The position numbers were made by a program, and so were the translations under genes. The notes below the pieces were generated by a model. The model worked only from the letters and a program-made list of their open reading frames with translations. It had not been told where the DNA came from and ran no database searches. Below are positions 25,501 through 38,444 of a stretch of DNA of 64,000 bases, one piece after another (within the stretch, counting starts at the first letter, position 1; every line of letters starts with the position of its first letter). Origin of the DNA: Niebla homalea (lineage: Eukaryota; Ascomycota; Lecanoromycetes; Lecanorales; Ramalinaceae). The stretch lies in contig JAHGAU010000008.1 of NCBI GenBank assembly GCA_019925105.1, positions 124,001 to 188,000 of the forward strand, in the 5' to 3' direction.

Positions 25501-28500
25501 TCTTGAATTCCGAGGTATCATATTTATATATATCGTTAACTTAAAAATATTAATTATTTAAATTAAAAATAATATTAATTAAAAAGTTAACTTATTACGT
25601 AAAATAAAACTTAAAATTTTATATAATTTATTCCTATAATTTTACTATATAATAATCTTAAGTTTATTAATATTACTTATTATTTACGGATAAAGAACTT
25701 AAAAATTTAAGTTATAAATTTATAAAGTTATCGTAATAATAATATTAATCTTTATATTCTCCGGAATAATTTTTATAACTTTTAATTATTCAGAAACTTA
25801 CTTAAATAAATTATTATAAATTAATAATTATAAAAAATAAATTTTACTTAATAACGTTAAAATTTATATATATAACGGAAATACGTAAGTTTAATTAAAT
25901 AATATTATTAAAGAATTTAATAATATTTTTAAAAATAATAATATTATAATTAATATTCCAGAAAATCAATATATATTTATTAACTTTTAATTTAATATAA
26001 CTATTAAATTTAAAAGAATATATAATATTAAACGTAAAGATTAAAAGGTTATAGATTAAGTTTTAAATAAAATATATAATAAAAGTAAATTATATTAATT
26101 TATAGAATTTATAGAATTTTTATATTTTATTTTTATTATTTAATATAATACTTTAAACGGACGTAAAGGCCGTATTATAATTAATATTTAATTACTTAAT
26201 AAAATTGCGATTTTTAATTTATATTTATTATTATTATAATAGGAAATAATTTCTTTAATTATATTAACAAGTTTTAAAAGTAATCCTTTATATATATAAA
26301 GGTAAATAAATAATATATTATATTTAATACGAGATTTTATATAAATATTTATAAATAATATAGTAATTTTTAATTATTTATTAAAAAAGTATATTATTTA
26401 TTTACGTTAAATCTTTTAAATTCTTAAAAATAAACGTATAGACTTTTTATTAATAAAATTATTTATTGGTTACTTTACGATTAAGCTTTTTAATTAATAA
26501 GTTAATTCTTTAAGGATATTTACGCTTAATAATAAAATTAAAATTATATAAAACCTTAAATTTCTTAATTTATTAAGAAACCTTAAAGTTTTCTTTAATC
26601 TTATAAATTAATTATATACCGGAATAAAGAATTATACTTAACGTATTATTTTACTTTAAGTACGTAAAACCTCTTTTATTATAGATTTAAAAAAAAGTAA
26701 ATCTAGAATATATTAATCTTTATTATAAATAAAAAATATCTCGGATTAAGTTTATATTTACTTAAAAAGAAGACCGTACTTTTAAGGATTTAAAAAGGTA
26801 TTTTGAGAACCGTTATTTCTTATATATTATAATCTTAATTAATCTTTATTTATTAATATTAATATATTAAAGGAATTAAATATTATAATTATAATATATT
26901 ATATTAAGGATAACCCGTTATTTTATAGTATTATAGAGATTAACGATTTATTAAAAATTATATATAATAAAGTATAATTAATAATATTCCTTAATAAAAG
27001 CTTAAATATAGCCAAGAAAAATTATTAATTTACGGAGTTAAAGATTATAAATATAATTTAAATTATACGTAAAATTAAATATTTAATTAAAACGAATTAT
27101 TATAAATTTAACTATATAATTTTTATAAATTATAACATAATTATTAATATTTTTAAATAAATTAATTTAAAGATTTTTATAATTAATAAGCTTAATTTCC
27201 GCTTAATTTATACGTTATAATATTTATTGATATTTAATATTTTATTACGTTATAAGTTAAGTTTAATAAATACTGTTCTTAATATATTCTTACGATTAAT
27301 TAATAATATATAAACTTTATTTATAAAAATCGGAATTCTCGATAATATAAATAATAATAAATTAACTATTCTTTATTATATTTATATCTTAAATGAATTT
27401 AAAAAGTAAATTAAAAAAGAATATATAAAAGATAAAATATAAATAAAATTATAAAAAGTCTTAATAAAAAAAAAAAGTTAAATTTATAAAATATAAAAAT
27501 TAAATTACGCTTTATATTAAAGGACGGTTTTATTTATAACTTAAAATCCGTTAATTATTTATTATAATTATATATATTTAATAAACTTAAAAAAGCAATT
27601 TTTTAATAAATATATAATAATTTATTATATAATAACTTTAACCGATCCTACGATAAATTAATAAACTTAATATATTTATTTAGGTTAAATAAATAATTAC
27701 GGAAATACATTACGTATTACCTTAAGTATAACTTAAATTAAATTAAGAAATATATATTTTATAGATTATTTTAATTAATTTTAAGCCCGTTAATTATTTT
27801 TATATTATTTATATAGACTTTATTATCGCTTTATTAAATTAATATAATTACAATATACTCCTTATTATTACTAATAAGTTCTTTAAACGGATATTTTTAT
27901 TCCTTAATAATATTAAATTTAAGGTTAATAATTAAGTAAAATTATTATTAATAGAATTAACGAAATAAAATTAAAATATTCCCTTTAATATTATATTAAA
28001 TAGAGATCGTAACTTTATATTTATATTTTAAAAATCTATATTTAAAGAAATAAATACTTATATTCTTACGTCCAGTATATATTACCCTTAAATTAACGGT
28101 TAATTAAAACGGATTAATTAAACGGTTAAAATTATATTATATTACTTTATAATTATATATCCGGATTATAGTTAAATAAATATTATCCTATATATTTAAA
28201 ATATTTTAAATAATTTAAAGTTAACGTTAATTAAATTTACTTTAAATAAAATTTATTATAATATAAATATCCGTAACCCCTTAAACCTTTTAATAATCTT
28301 TTTAATTCTTAAATACGATATACTTTAATTATAGAATTATAAAAAAACATAAAATACGTTAGAATTTACGTAAATAATAGTTAAATTCCGGTATAATTAA
28401 AGTTATAAGTTAATTTAATTTAATATTAATAATTTAATTTATTTAAAATTGTATTATAGATATAATATCTTTAATATTGAAAATTATAAATTATATTAAT

Positions 28501-29114
28501 AACGTACCGGATTTTTCTTTATTATTAAGAAAATCAGTTATTTTATATATAAGCTTAATTTACCTATTAATATAAAGATAATACCGGTTATTTTAATTAA
28601 TATACTTAAATTAATTAATAATTTAATAAAAAATCCTTTTAATAAAAAACTTAACCATAACGTACCGCCTATATTTAAAGTAGATTCCGAGAATAAAAAG
28701 GAGTATATTATTAAAAAAATTATTTATAAGGAAAGAAATAATAGATACTTAATTAAATAAGTTACTTAAAATATAGAATATAATAATAAACTTCCGTTAT
28801 TAAAGTTATACTTAAATTTATTACGTAAATTCCATACTGCTTATCCCGAATTCAATAATATCGTTATTATCCGTTATAATAGACTTTATATTATTTTATC
28901 GCGATTATTAACGTTTATTAAAGTAATACCCTTATCGTCTATTAATATTCCTCGTACGCTCCGTCTTAAGTATGGTTGCGGCCGCCCCCGTAAGATCGGG
29001 TAAAATTTTAGTATAAAAGTATAAGTATAGCGTATTATTGGGTATTAATATTTATATTAATATATTAAGGCGAACGTTATTATAGGTAATAGTTTTTTTT
29101 CTTTTAATAACATT

Positions 29115-29271
29115 TATTATATATATATATAGTATAAAAGATATTAAGGAGTATTTATAAGTATAAGATACTCTTTATATATAAAGGACAGATGATCCTT
29201 AGGATCCCATCTGCATTCAGGTAGAATTATCATTCATATATTATCACACTTTTTTGGTCCATACACCAACA
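29115..29271 (+). repeat. 3' LTR of gypsy family M
   Basis: The pattern is opposite to that of the 5' LTR. The inner half (from TATTATATATATATATAG) is RIP-mutated and the outer part (CATCTGCATTCAGGTAG to ATACACCAACA) is largely intact. Confidence 0.85.
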
Positions 29272-29276
29272 GGTAT

Positions 29277-31500
29277 TTTATGTTAATAAATAATTAATAT
29301 AATTTATAAAGCTTATTAGAAATTTTTTTATAAAACTTAATAAAAAAAGGTAAATAGGAAAAGAGTTTTTATAATATTAATTACTAATTACCTAAGGCTT
29401 TATTATTAATTTATTACGTTATAATAAAAATAAGCGCTCTTATAAAAATAATATGTAATTATAATAAAACCTTTCTTTTATTTTAAATTTCTTCTCTTTT
29501 TTCCTTAATAATTTTAATTATTCTTATAAATATAATATATTAAGGGTTTATATAAGTATCTATAAGTTAATACGTATATAACTATATACCCTTATTATTT
29601 ATATTATTATTATAATAAATAACGTTAACGTTATATAAACGTTTTATTTATATTAATAATCCGTTTATTTTTATTTATTAATAAAATATATAAGTTTACC
29701 TTAATTTTTAAATATTATAACGTACGTATAATAATATATTACCGGCGTAAACGTAAATATAATAGTAATAATATATATAATAATACCTTATTTAATTTAT
29801 TTTTTATAGGATAAATTTTTATACCGGTAAAACCTTATGCTTTACCGTAAATATTATAATAAACGATATTTAAACCGTTATATCCCCGTAAATATCCTTA
29901 ATACCATTATAGCGTTATTATTTTAATATACATATAATTCCCGGATTAACTTTAACCTTAAATAACTTAATAATTACGTAAGTAATATTACGTTAGTTTA
30001 TTATTTATTAAAGCGTTTACCCGATATATATAAAAACGTAAGAAAATCTTTTAAAATTTAAAGGTTTTCCCGTTTAAATATTAATTAAATATTAATAACG
30101 GCCGGCCGTACCGAATATACGCTTTACCGGGTTATTATAAAAGCTAGGGGGGAAGCTTTAATTCTTTAAATAAAGAAAAATACGTTTACTATATATACGG
30201 CGGCGGCGGAAAAAAAGTTTATTTTTTTAAAAAGTAAATAAATATGTTTAATCCGTTTATAATATAACGGTATTAACGTTTAATAATTAAATTAAATTAT
30301 TATAGAGGGTCCGGGTTTTCCGTTATTAATCAATCCGTTAGAGGATTTACCTTTAAGTTCCGGCGCTTCATTAATAATAAGGGGGTTTAACTTTAAGCTT
30401 TTAAGTACGTATAGCTTAGGCTTTAACCCGTTTAAGGAGGAAAAAAAAAATTATGCCCTCCTTAATAACGTTATTAAAAGGGTCGGTTTTAACTTTTAAG
30501 AATAATACCTTAAAATCGAATTAAAAAGCCTTTCCGATAAATAACGTTAAAAAGAGGCCTTTAATTAAAGCGGAAAGAAAAACAGAGAAAAAAAGGAAAA
30601 GAAGGATAAAGAAAATATAACGTTTTTATATTTATCCTTAACCTTATTAATTTATTTATAAAAAAAGAAAACTTATATTAATATAAAATTATAAATTATT
30701 CTCTTATTTTTATACGTTAATATTATTAAAGTTTAATGTTAAACGTTAAAATTAATAACGTTAAACGTTAAATGCTTATAATTTATATATTATTAAAAAG
30801 TAATGAAGCGGACGACATTATTAAAGTTACCGGTATATTAACGTAAACTTAATAAATATATTTATTAATTTTTTATTACCCTTAATAACTTTATTTCTTT
30901 AACTTTATTTACTTAATATGTATTTAATAATATATTAAATATTTATAATTTAACGTTTACGCTTTTTTGCCCTTTTTAATATTATCGCGGTTATTATTAA
31001 AGCCACTTTTATTAAATATAATATTATAATAAAAATAATTATTTTTATAATACCGGCTTATCCGTACGCGTAATACCTATAATAAATAAAGTTATTAAAT
31101 AAAATTTAAAATTTAATAATCTTACGGGAGGATAATATATAAAAATTAAATAATTATAATATTAATTATATAGGTAGCTATTAATTATATATACAACTTC
31201 CGCCCTTATAACGTTATAACCTTATTTACGTCTCCTTTTATTCCGTATTATCTCGTTATATTATTTCCGTAATTCTTAAGAATACTTTAAGTCCGCTTTT
31301 AATATTTATTAATTATATTTAAAGCCTTAATTAACTTATTTAACTTAATATCAAACGCTTTTTTACTTTTAACCTTATTAATAATTTCTTTAATTATTTA
31401 TTCCTTTTTATTATTAATTAATTTAAATACTTATATTATAGTTTCCGCCGTTTAATTATTAATATAAATATAATAAAACTTTAAAAGAAAAATATAAATA
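29277..31500. mobile_element. Segment of gypsy R between the left LTR and the integrase end, with an unassigned plus-strand coding trace
   Basis: The first 1 kb (about 29410-30320) repeats 17570-18440 in the same orientation. A word of about 60 bp occurs at about 22310-22368 and again at about 29300-29365, so the segment has an internal direct repeat that M now separates. Traces of a plus-strand protein are discussed in the findings. RIP makes the frame uncertain and I cannot name a family. Confidence 0.4.
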
Positions 31501-34500
31501 ATAAAATAAATTTAATAAATAATAAAGAAAATAAACGGTACGCTTATATCCTAATTTTATTACTGATTTTAAAAATCTTATAAATTAAAACGTAAGCTTT
31601 TACTTAATTACTTTAATTTAAGCTTTTTAATATTTAATATTATTAAATCGTTAACGTTATATAACTTTAACTTATATTTTTTATTATATATTTTTCAAGT
31701 TAATTTAATAAGATAACGTTATCGGTTTATTAATATTAATTATATTTTATATAATATTTTAACTTTATTTTTTATTATAAATATTTTTTCTTTTATAAGT
31801 TTATCCTTAAGTTTAAAATAAATATTTAAATTATAGCTATATATCGCTATAAAAAAGTTATAGTTTAAAATTAAATATTTTAAGTTTATATAAGTAAATT
31901 TAGTTAAAAGGAATAGTTTTACTTAATTTATTTATTCAGAATTAATAAAGGTCCTTAAATATTATTTAAAACTTTAATTTTAACGCTTTATTTAATTATC
32001 CGTTTATGGATAGAAAACGGTATTTAATTTACGTTTTATCTTTACGTAATAATATATTAAATTTTAGAATTTATTAATAAATAAAAACCCCCGGTTAATT
32101 ACGATTTTAATTAACGTATTATAGCATAATACGATTTCTTTAAAGAAAAGGTTTATTAACGTAATAATATTAATTTATTTTATAACGGGGAAGTATTTAT
32201 ATATCTTTATATATCTATTTACGATTATTGAAATTAAATTATAAATATTATTTTTAACTTTACTTACGGGTAAATTAATAATAAAGTTTATATTAAGTTC
32301 TTTCTAGGGTATAACCGCTTAAGGAAATAAAATAAATTCGCTATAAAATTAATAACGTAATACCTTAATCCTTTCATAAATATTATACGTTTTAATATAA
32401 TTATTAATTTAAACCTTTAAGTTATCTTAATAATATTTACGGATTAAAAACTTATAAGTCTTTTTAACTTTAAAATAACCTATTAATAGGTTATTATAAT
32501 ACTTATTAATCAGCTTTTTTCTTTAATTATTCTATCCTGGGGGATATATATACGGTTTTTATAAATAATAAGATTATTAAAATTGAATTTCTAAGTATTA
32601 TTACGATTTTAATAAGAATACGTTAACGTTACGTTATTATCCTTAATTTTATATATAAATATATCGTTAACCTATAAATCCTTAATAAATAACTTAATCG
32701 GCTTAAATTCTTTATAAGGCTTTTTAAGTAATTATTGAATTTCTTTTCGCGGGATAATAACTTAAATATTTCTTAAAGTAAATAATAATTAATAATTAAT
32801 AATTATTATTTACCGGCGCTTTATTAATTTATCGAATTAAAGTATAAACTTATTCTATAAAGTAAATGATAAAATAATATTAAAGGGTAAAACTCCTTTA
32901 TAATTTAAACGTTTTAATAGAAAATCAATAAGGTTTATTTAATTTTAATAATAAAATATTTTAAAGTTATAATTAATAAGTTTTAAGGCTTACTTAACTT
33001 AATATAAACTTAATGCTTAACTATTTTATAAACCTTTAAAGGTTATTATAATCTATTTATACTTAAATAGCTTTAAAGCTTCTTTTTAAGTAATATTATC
33101 ATTATTTAAACGTTATAATAATAACGACGAGCTTTTAATTATATATTTTATAATTTTATTTAATAAAAGTTATTTTTTCTGGATTAATACGTAATTAAGC
33201 GTTAATAACCCTTTTTAAATTATTAAGATAAAATGTTTACGATAATAAAGTTAAATATATAGGGTTTTATTTATATTTCCCGTTTTAAATTAAAATAACA
33301 GAATAATAATATATTAATAAATATTTTATAAAACCGGCGGAACGCCGTATTAATTGAATTATTTTACTTTAACGGGTTAACCTTCTTTTTTCTTTATTAC
33401 CTTTAAGTAAATTAATTAAGGGCTTAATTATCCTTAAATATTTATAAATAAAACGATAATAAAAATTTATAAAGTTTAAAAAAACCTATATTTCCCGGTA
33501 GGTTTTTAAGGTAAGTAAATCTTTAATAATTTAAATCCTTTTAATAAAAATAATAAACCTTGAAAACTTTATTTAAGTAATATTAAATTAATATTTCTCG
33601 AAATTAACGTAAAGTTAAAATTAATGAAGTCGCTTAAAAACTTATTAAATATAACGTTAATAATAAGCCGGATTCTTATTAAATATTAAAATATCGTTTA
33701 AGTAAGTTATATAAATTATATTAATAAGATTAATAAAAATACAATTAATATAAGCTTAAAAATTATTAAAATATTAATTAACTTAAATAATATAATAAAA
33801 TACTTAAAATAACCGTAATGTATACGGAATACCGTCTTTTATTTATCGCCGGACTTAATCCGTAGCCGGTAATAAGTATCCTTAAGATTTAATTTAATAA
33901 ACCGTTTAAAGTTATTTAATTAATTAAGAATCTTAATAATTAAAAGTAATAAGTATCGATTTTTAATTATAACCGTATTTAATCTATAATAATTAATATA
34001 AAGATAAAAACCGCTATCCTTTTTAAATATAAAAAGGATCGGGGTACTTACAAATAATATTAAATAATAAATCCAACTTTAAGTTATAATATCCTTAAGA
34101 TATTACTAGGATTCCGTTAATTTTACCCGAAATAAATTATATAAAAAACTATATAATAACTTTTTATTATTTAAGTTAATAATATAATCCCTTTATTTTA
34201 ATTTAAATAAAATATTAATTACATTATTAAGAAAGACATTTATATATTCGTTTAACTCCCTTAAGACGTTCCGGTTAATAAAGTCTTTTATAATATTTAT
34301 ACGTATTAAATTGCCTTAAGGGATTTACGGTATTTTTAAGCGTTCCGTTTTTATATTTATGTAAATGATTATAAAGATTTTATTAATCTTTATTAAACTT
34401 TAATTAAAATTATAAACGTTATTAATTTATAACTTATAAAAATTAATTTTAAAACGTTATTTATCCGCCGTCGGATTAATTATTATTTATAAGGCGTATA

Positions 34501-34609
34501 AAGTTAATAAATTAAGGATTACGTTTAAACCTTTTTAATTTATAATGTAAAAAAGTATTTTATATTGCTTTTATTACCTTAAATTATTAATTAAATAATA
34601 TTATAATTA

Positions 34610-34771
34610 TATTATGTACAATGTGCGCATGCCAAGAGCTTGTTAGGCACTAGCACCAAAAGGGTATAGTGGCTTAACGCGTATACTCATAATACGCACC
34701 TTTATAGCTAGGTAAACGAGCATTATATATATTATACCTATATTTTACCTTAATACTCTTAATACCTGATA
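34610..34771 (+). repeat. Left LTR of X2
   Basis: It is the reverse complement of the solo LTR at 6254-6424, keeping GTGCGCATGCCAAGAGC and TTTATAGCTAGGTA. Its inner end reads ACCTGATA where the right LTR has ACCTGACA. Confidence 0.85.
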
Positions 34772-35051
34772 AATGGTAATAATAGCTTACGGTCATTTAT
34801 ATTTATCTATAGTTTAAGTATAGCCTTTAACATATTTATTATTAAGAGTAACTACGTTATAGCTCTTATAATAATCGCGTTAAACGGACTTTTTTAACCC
34901 TTAATTTATTGATCCTTTTAAAAGGTATTTTAATAATTTATTATCTTATTATTTTAATTATCATCTTATATTAAAAGATAAGTAAGGCCGTATTATTCGT
35001 TTAAGAAAAACACTATAATCCCAATTATTAAAGTAGAAACCTTTATTAAAA

Positions 35052-35246
35052 ATGGTTAATAAACCCTTTATCTTAACCCTTACCGTAACCATTAATAAAT
35101 TAAGTATAATTATTATAATTATAAATACGAAGTTTAATAAGAAGTTCGATAGCTTTAAAAGTAAATTTACCGCCTTTAAAGCTCGCTTAAAATTACTTAA
35201 GTACCGCCGTAAAGACTTTATCTTAAAACCCCTTAATAAGCTTTAA
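35052..35246 (+). pseudogene. Gag-like fragment in X2
   Basis: The longest surviving frame of the element is 64 codons from an ATG. It is rich in Lys and Leu, with a KFDSFKSKFTAFKARL stretch that looks like an amphipathic helix. Beyond its stop the same strand gives traces such as YIKEVGYFNGINNVYTFI and FRTPEHQLLK (35540-35580), in the style of retrotransposon capsid proteins. RIP stops break the frame at several places. The gag assignment is an inference from position and style. Confidence 0.45.
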
Positions 35247-36488
35247 CTATTAAAAGATAAATAAAAAAAAGAAGAATAATATTAAACGATATTATATTAA
35301 AGAAGTCGGTTACTTTAACGGTATTAATAACGTTTATACCTTTATTAATTAGCTTTAAATTATAAGCAATATTAAAGGTAATAAAATCGTTTAAAAACAT
35401 ATTGCTTTAAGTTTTATAAAACCTAACGGTTTAAATAAGGCTTATAATTAATAAATATTTAAAATTATAAATAAAACTCGTAATTATCTTATAAATATAA
35501 AATTAATAAATCCCCTAATTTTTATATTTATAACTCGGTTCAGAACCCCGGAGCACCAGCTCCTTAAGTAACTTAATTACCTGAAATATATACGTAAAGA
35601 CGCCGTAAACTAAAAGTCCGTAATTACGTTTATAGGCCGGGTAATAACTATAATTAAACGATTAAATAATATTTAATAATAAGCTTTTAAGCTCGTATTT
35701 ATTTATTTTAAAGCAACCCTATAGAGTACCCTTTAATTCCCTTATAATTAAGAAACCTTTATAACTTATATATAGTTTTAATAATTAATATAATATAAGT
35801 AATATCACTATATAAGTAAATCAATATTATTAACTTTATTTACGTTTTTCAGCTTATCGTTAATAAATCTTTTATTATAAGTAACGTTTATATATAATAG
35901 GCCTCGCTTTAAAAATAATAATAAATACTATTTAGTAAGCGGCCCTACTTATAAAGCACTCCCCGTACCGGACCCCTTAAAGGTTTATTATTTCCGCTAC
36001 GATAATAACGATAATAACCTTATCCTTAAGTCCGATGACGAGATTAAGCCCTTATTATAAAATGAATACGTCGGTATATACTGGGTGGATAATTAAGCTT
36101 ACCTTTATAATAAAAAAGGTAATATATAATCCTTTCATAATTTACATTAGAATAATACCGTTACCACGGCCATTAAGAGCTCAGGATACTCACCCGGTTA
36201 AACTATGGATATCACGGATTTAAGCGATTTAATTTATTTATAAAATACTTAAATCCACGACTATTTCCCGGATATAAAACGATAATTACTTAACTTATAC
36301 CTTTTCGGTTTTTTAATATTCCTTTAGTAACTAGCTTTAATGCTTAACCATTATTACCTCTTTTATTCCTTCAACTTTTTCAGCGTTAAATATACTTATT
36401 CTCTAGCCTTAGAGCCGCTTTTAATAATAGAGACTTTAACCTTACCGTCGTAACGAAAACGTCGCGATTTTCCTTTTTATAGTATATT

Positions 36489-36650
36489 TATTATATATAA
36501 TATATATATGCTAAGAGCTTATTAAGCATTAATATTAAAAGGGTATAGTGGCTTAACGCGTATACTTATAATACGCACCTTTATAGCTAGGTAGACGAGC
36601 ATTATACATATTATACCCACATTTTACCTCAGTACTCTCAGTACCTGACA
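36489..36650 (+). repeat. Right LTR of X2
   Basis: It aligns with 34610-34771. RIP has altered its inner (left) end while the outer end (CATTTTACCTCAGTACTCTC to TACCTGACA) remains intact, again showing protection of the outer edge. Confidence 0.85.
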
Positions 36651-38078
36651 AATTAATAAACGTTATAATAAAAGATTTACTTATTATTAAGAAAAGCTAT
36701 TTATAATAAAACGGTAAAGATTAATTATAAGTTTTATTAAACCGTATATACTTATAAAATTAAATTTATTTAAGTTTTAATATTAATTAATATATTTAAT
36801 AATTAAGGATTATCTTAAAAACTCGTTTAACTCTTAATAATAAAAGCCGGATATATTTTTAATTATCTTTTTATTAATTCCGATTTTAAGGCGTCTTTAA
36901 AGCTTTATCGTTTTTTAATATATTATCCTTTTTATAGGATTTTACGCTTATTATTAAGATTTTATTTTATAAAATAATAAAGTAATCGGATATATAATGG
37001 CCCTTTCTATAATATATATAATACTTAACGTTTTTATTTATTTTAAGAACGGTATCGGAGTTTTTAAAAATAGCTTTACGCTTTTAACCGCGAGAATTAA
37101 TTTTAATAAAGATACGTATTAACTTTAAGTTATTAAAATTAAGTTTAAATACCTTATTTTTAAGGGATTTACCCTTATTAACTTTTTAATTATTATTAAT
37201 AATACGTTTTAAGTTATTTTCTTATATAACTACCGCCGTTATAATATTATTTTAAGTTTTTAATACCTTATTAATTAAAAGGATTTTAATCTTAAGCTTT
37301 AATAAAAGCTTTATAAAAAATATATAAATATAAAATTTATTTAATAATAATAATAAGTTTTCTTTTATAATCTTTGAAATATTATAAAATTATATTACCT
37401 TTTAATTAAAACGTTATTTAATATCCTTAAATTATTTATAATAAATAAGTTAATAATTCTCTAGATTAATTATTAAGTTTAAGAATTTATCTTTAAGTTT
37501 TTAATAATTTATTTTATTAATTTCCTTATTTAATAAATTAAAGATTTTATAAAAAATAAACCTTAAATAAAAAATTACCTTTTTTCTTTTAGTAAAGAAG
37601 TATTTAAGATAAAGTATAAATTATTTTTTAAGTTAATAAATTACGTTTAATATTTATCCTTAAACTTATTTTAATATAACTTAAATTTTTCCGGATAAAA
37701 AAACTTATTTTTATACGGTAAGATAAAAGCCATTAAAAATACGCCGTTAATATAAAGTTTAATAATAAAATTAACGTAAAAAAAGTCCCGGAACGTAAAC
37801 CTTTATATTATATATTAACGTAATTAAATATATATTCTTAATAAGTATAATTTTTACCTTTAAGCTAATTAATTTTAAATTATAATTTTAAAAGTTAAAC
37901 TTATTAAACTATAATATTATAATAATACTCCGCCGCTTTAATTTATTTAATTATAATAAAAGGGTTTTTAATTAAAAAATAAATATCGTTTTTTTATTTT
38001 AAGGTTTATTATATTTATTAAGTATTTATTATAACGGTAACGTTAAGTTTTCTCCTTAATAAGGAAAAAGAATTAAAA

Positions 38079-38411
38079 TATTAAATTAACTTTATTAACG
38101 GTACGCCGGTAAAACTAATAAAAATAAATATAGAAAACGTAACGTTACGGTTTAAATACTTAAGTATTACTTTAATAAATAAATTAATAATAAGATTAAT
38201 TCTTAAAGAACTTATAAAGAATTAAAATATAGCTTTTACTTAAGGTAAAGGTAATAATTACCCCGCTTTACGCCTATTAAGTTACGGCTTATAAATAACG
38301 TATATTAAGGCCGTTACCAAGGCCCTTTACCAAGGCTTAACGGCTTACCTTAACGCAGCAATATAGCGTATTATTATAACGCCGGCGCAGAGATGGCGCT
38401 AGCTGCTAATA
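38079..38411 (-). repeat. Right LTR of gypsy family R
   Basis: It is the same length as the left LTR. Its inner end is RIP-mutated (TATTAAATTAACTT) and its outer end is intact (GCGCAGAGATGGCGCTAGCT), followed by TAACC. Confidence 0.85.
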
Positions 38412-38444
38412 TAACCCTTAAAAGGACTTAATTATAATATTATA

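Larger units (their letters stand above)
22429..29271 (+). mobile_element. Gypsy family M, complete copy, RIP-degraded
   Basis: 157-bp LTRs (22429-22585 and 29115-29271) and the target duplication GGTAT (22424-22428 and 29272-29276) define a 6843-bp element on the plus strand. Pol order is that of Ty3/gypsy. An RNase H end with the remnant of the NKLNxRL block lies around 27170-27320, and the integrase zinc-binding and core start around 27590-27850. The last coding tract ends in a Gly/Arg-rich stretch (GCGRPRKIG) near 28975-29005. RIP stops close every frame. It is inserted in gypsy R. Confidence 0.85.
34610..36650 (+). mobile_element. X2: small gag-type LTR element, complete copy
   Basis: 162-bp LTRs (34610-34771 and 36489-36650) and the 5-bp duplication AATTA (34605-34609 and 36651-36655) define a 2041-bp element inserted in gypsy R. 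The interior (about 1.7 kb) holds plus-strand gag-like sequence and no reverse transcriptase or integrase block. It is longer than X1 because X1 lacks part of the interior. The size and missing pol mark it as non-autonomous. Confidence 0.85.
21902..38411 (-). mobile_element. Gypsy family R, complete copy containing two later insertions
   Basis: 333-bp LTRs at 21902-22234 and 38079-38411 are flanked by the 5-bp duplication TAACC (21897-21901 and 38412-38416), and LINE sequence continues on both sides. Removing gypsy M and X2 with their duplications leaves about 7.6 kb, a usual gypsy size. The minus strand carries RIP-damaged Ty3/gypsy pol. Reverse transcriptase with YYRLRIKSGD and FxxHYGYF blocks lies in about 33560-33900. 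An integrase zinc-binding and N-terminal core region lies at about 32230-32950. No frame is open. Confidence 0.85.

Noticed and set aside
36035..36223. 62-codon plus-strand frame near the right end of X2
   Set aside because: It is partly unmutated, but I see no family resemblance and the frame is not continuous with the gag-like fragment. Listed only as part of X2.
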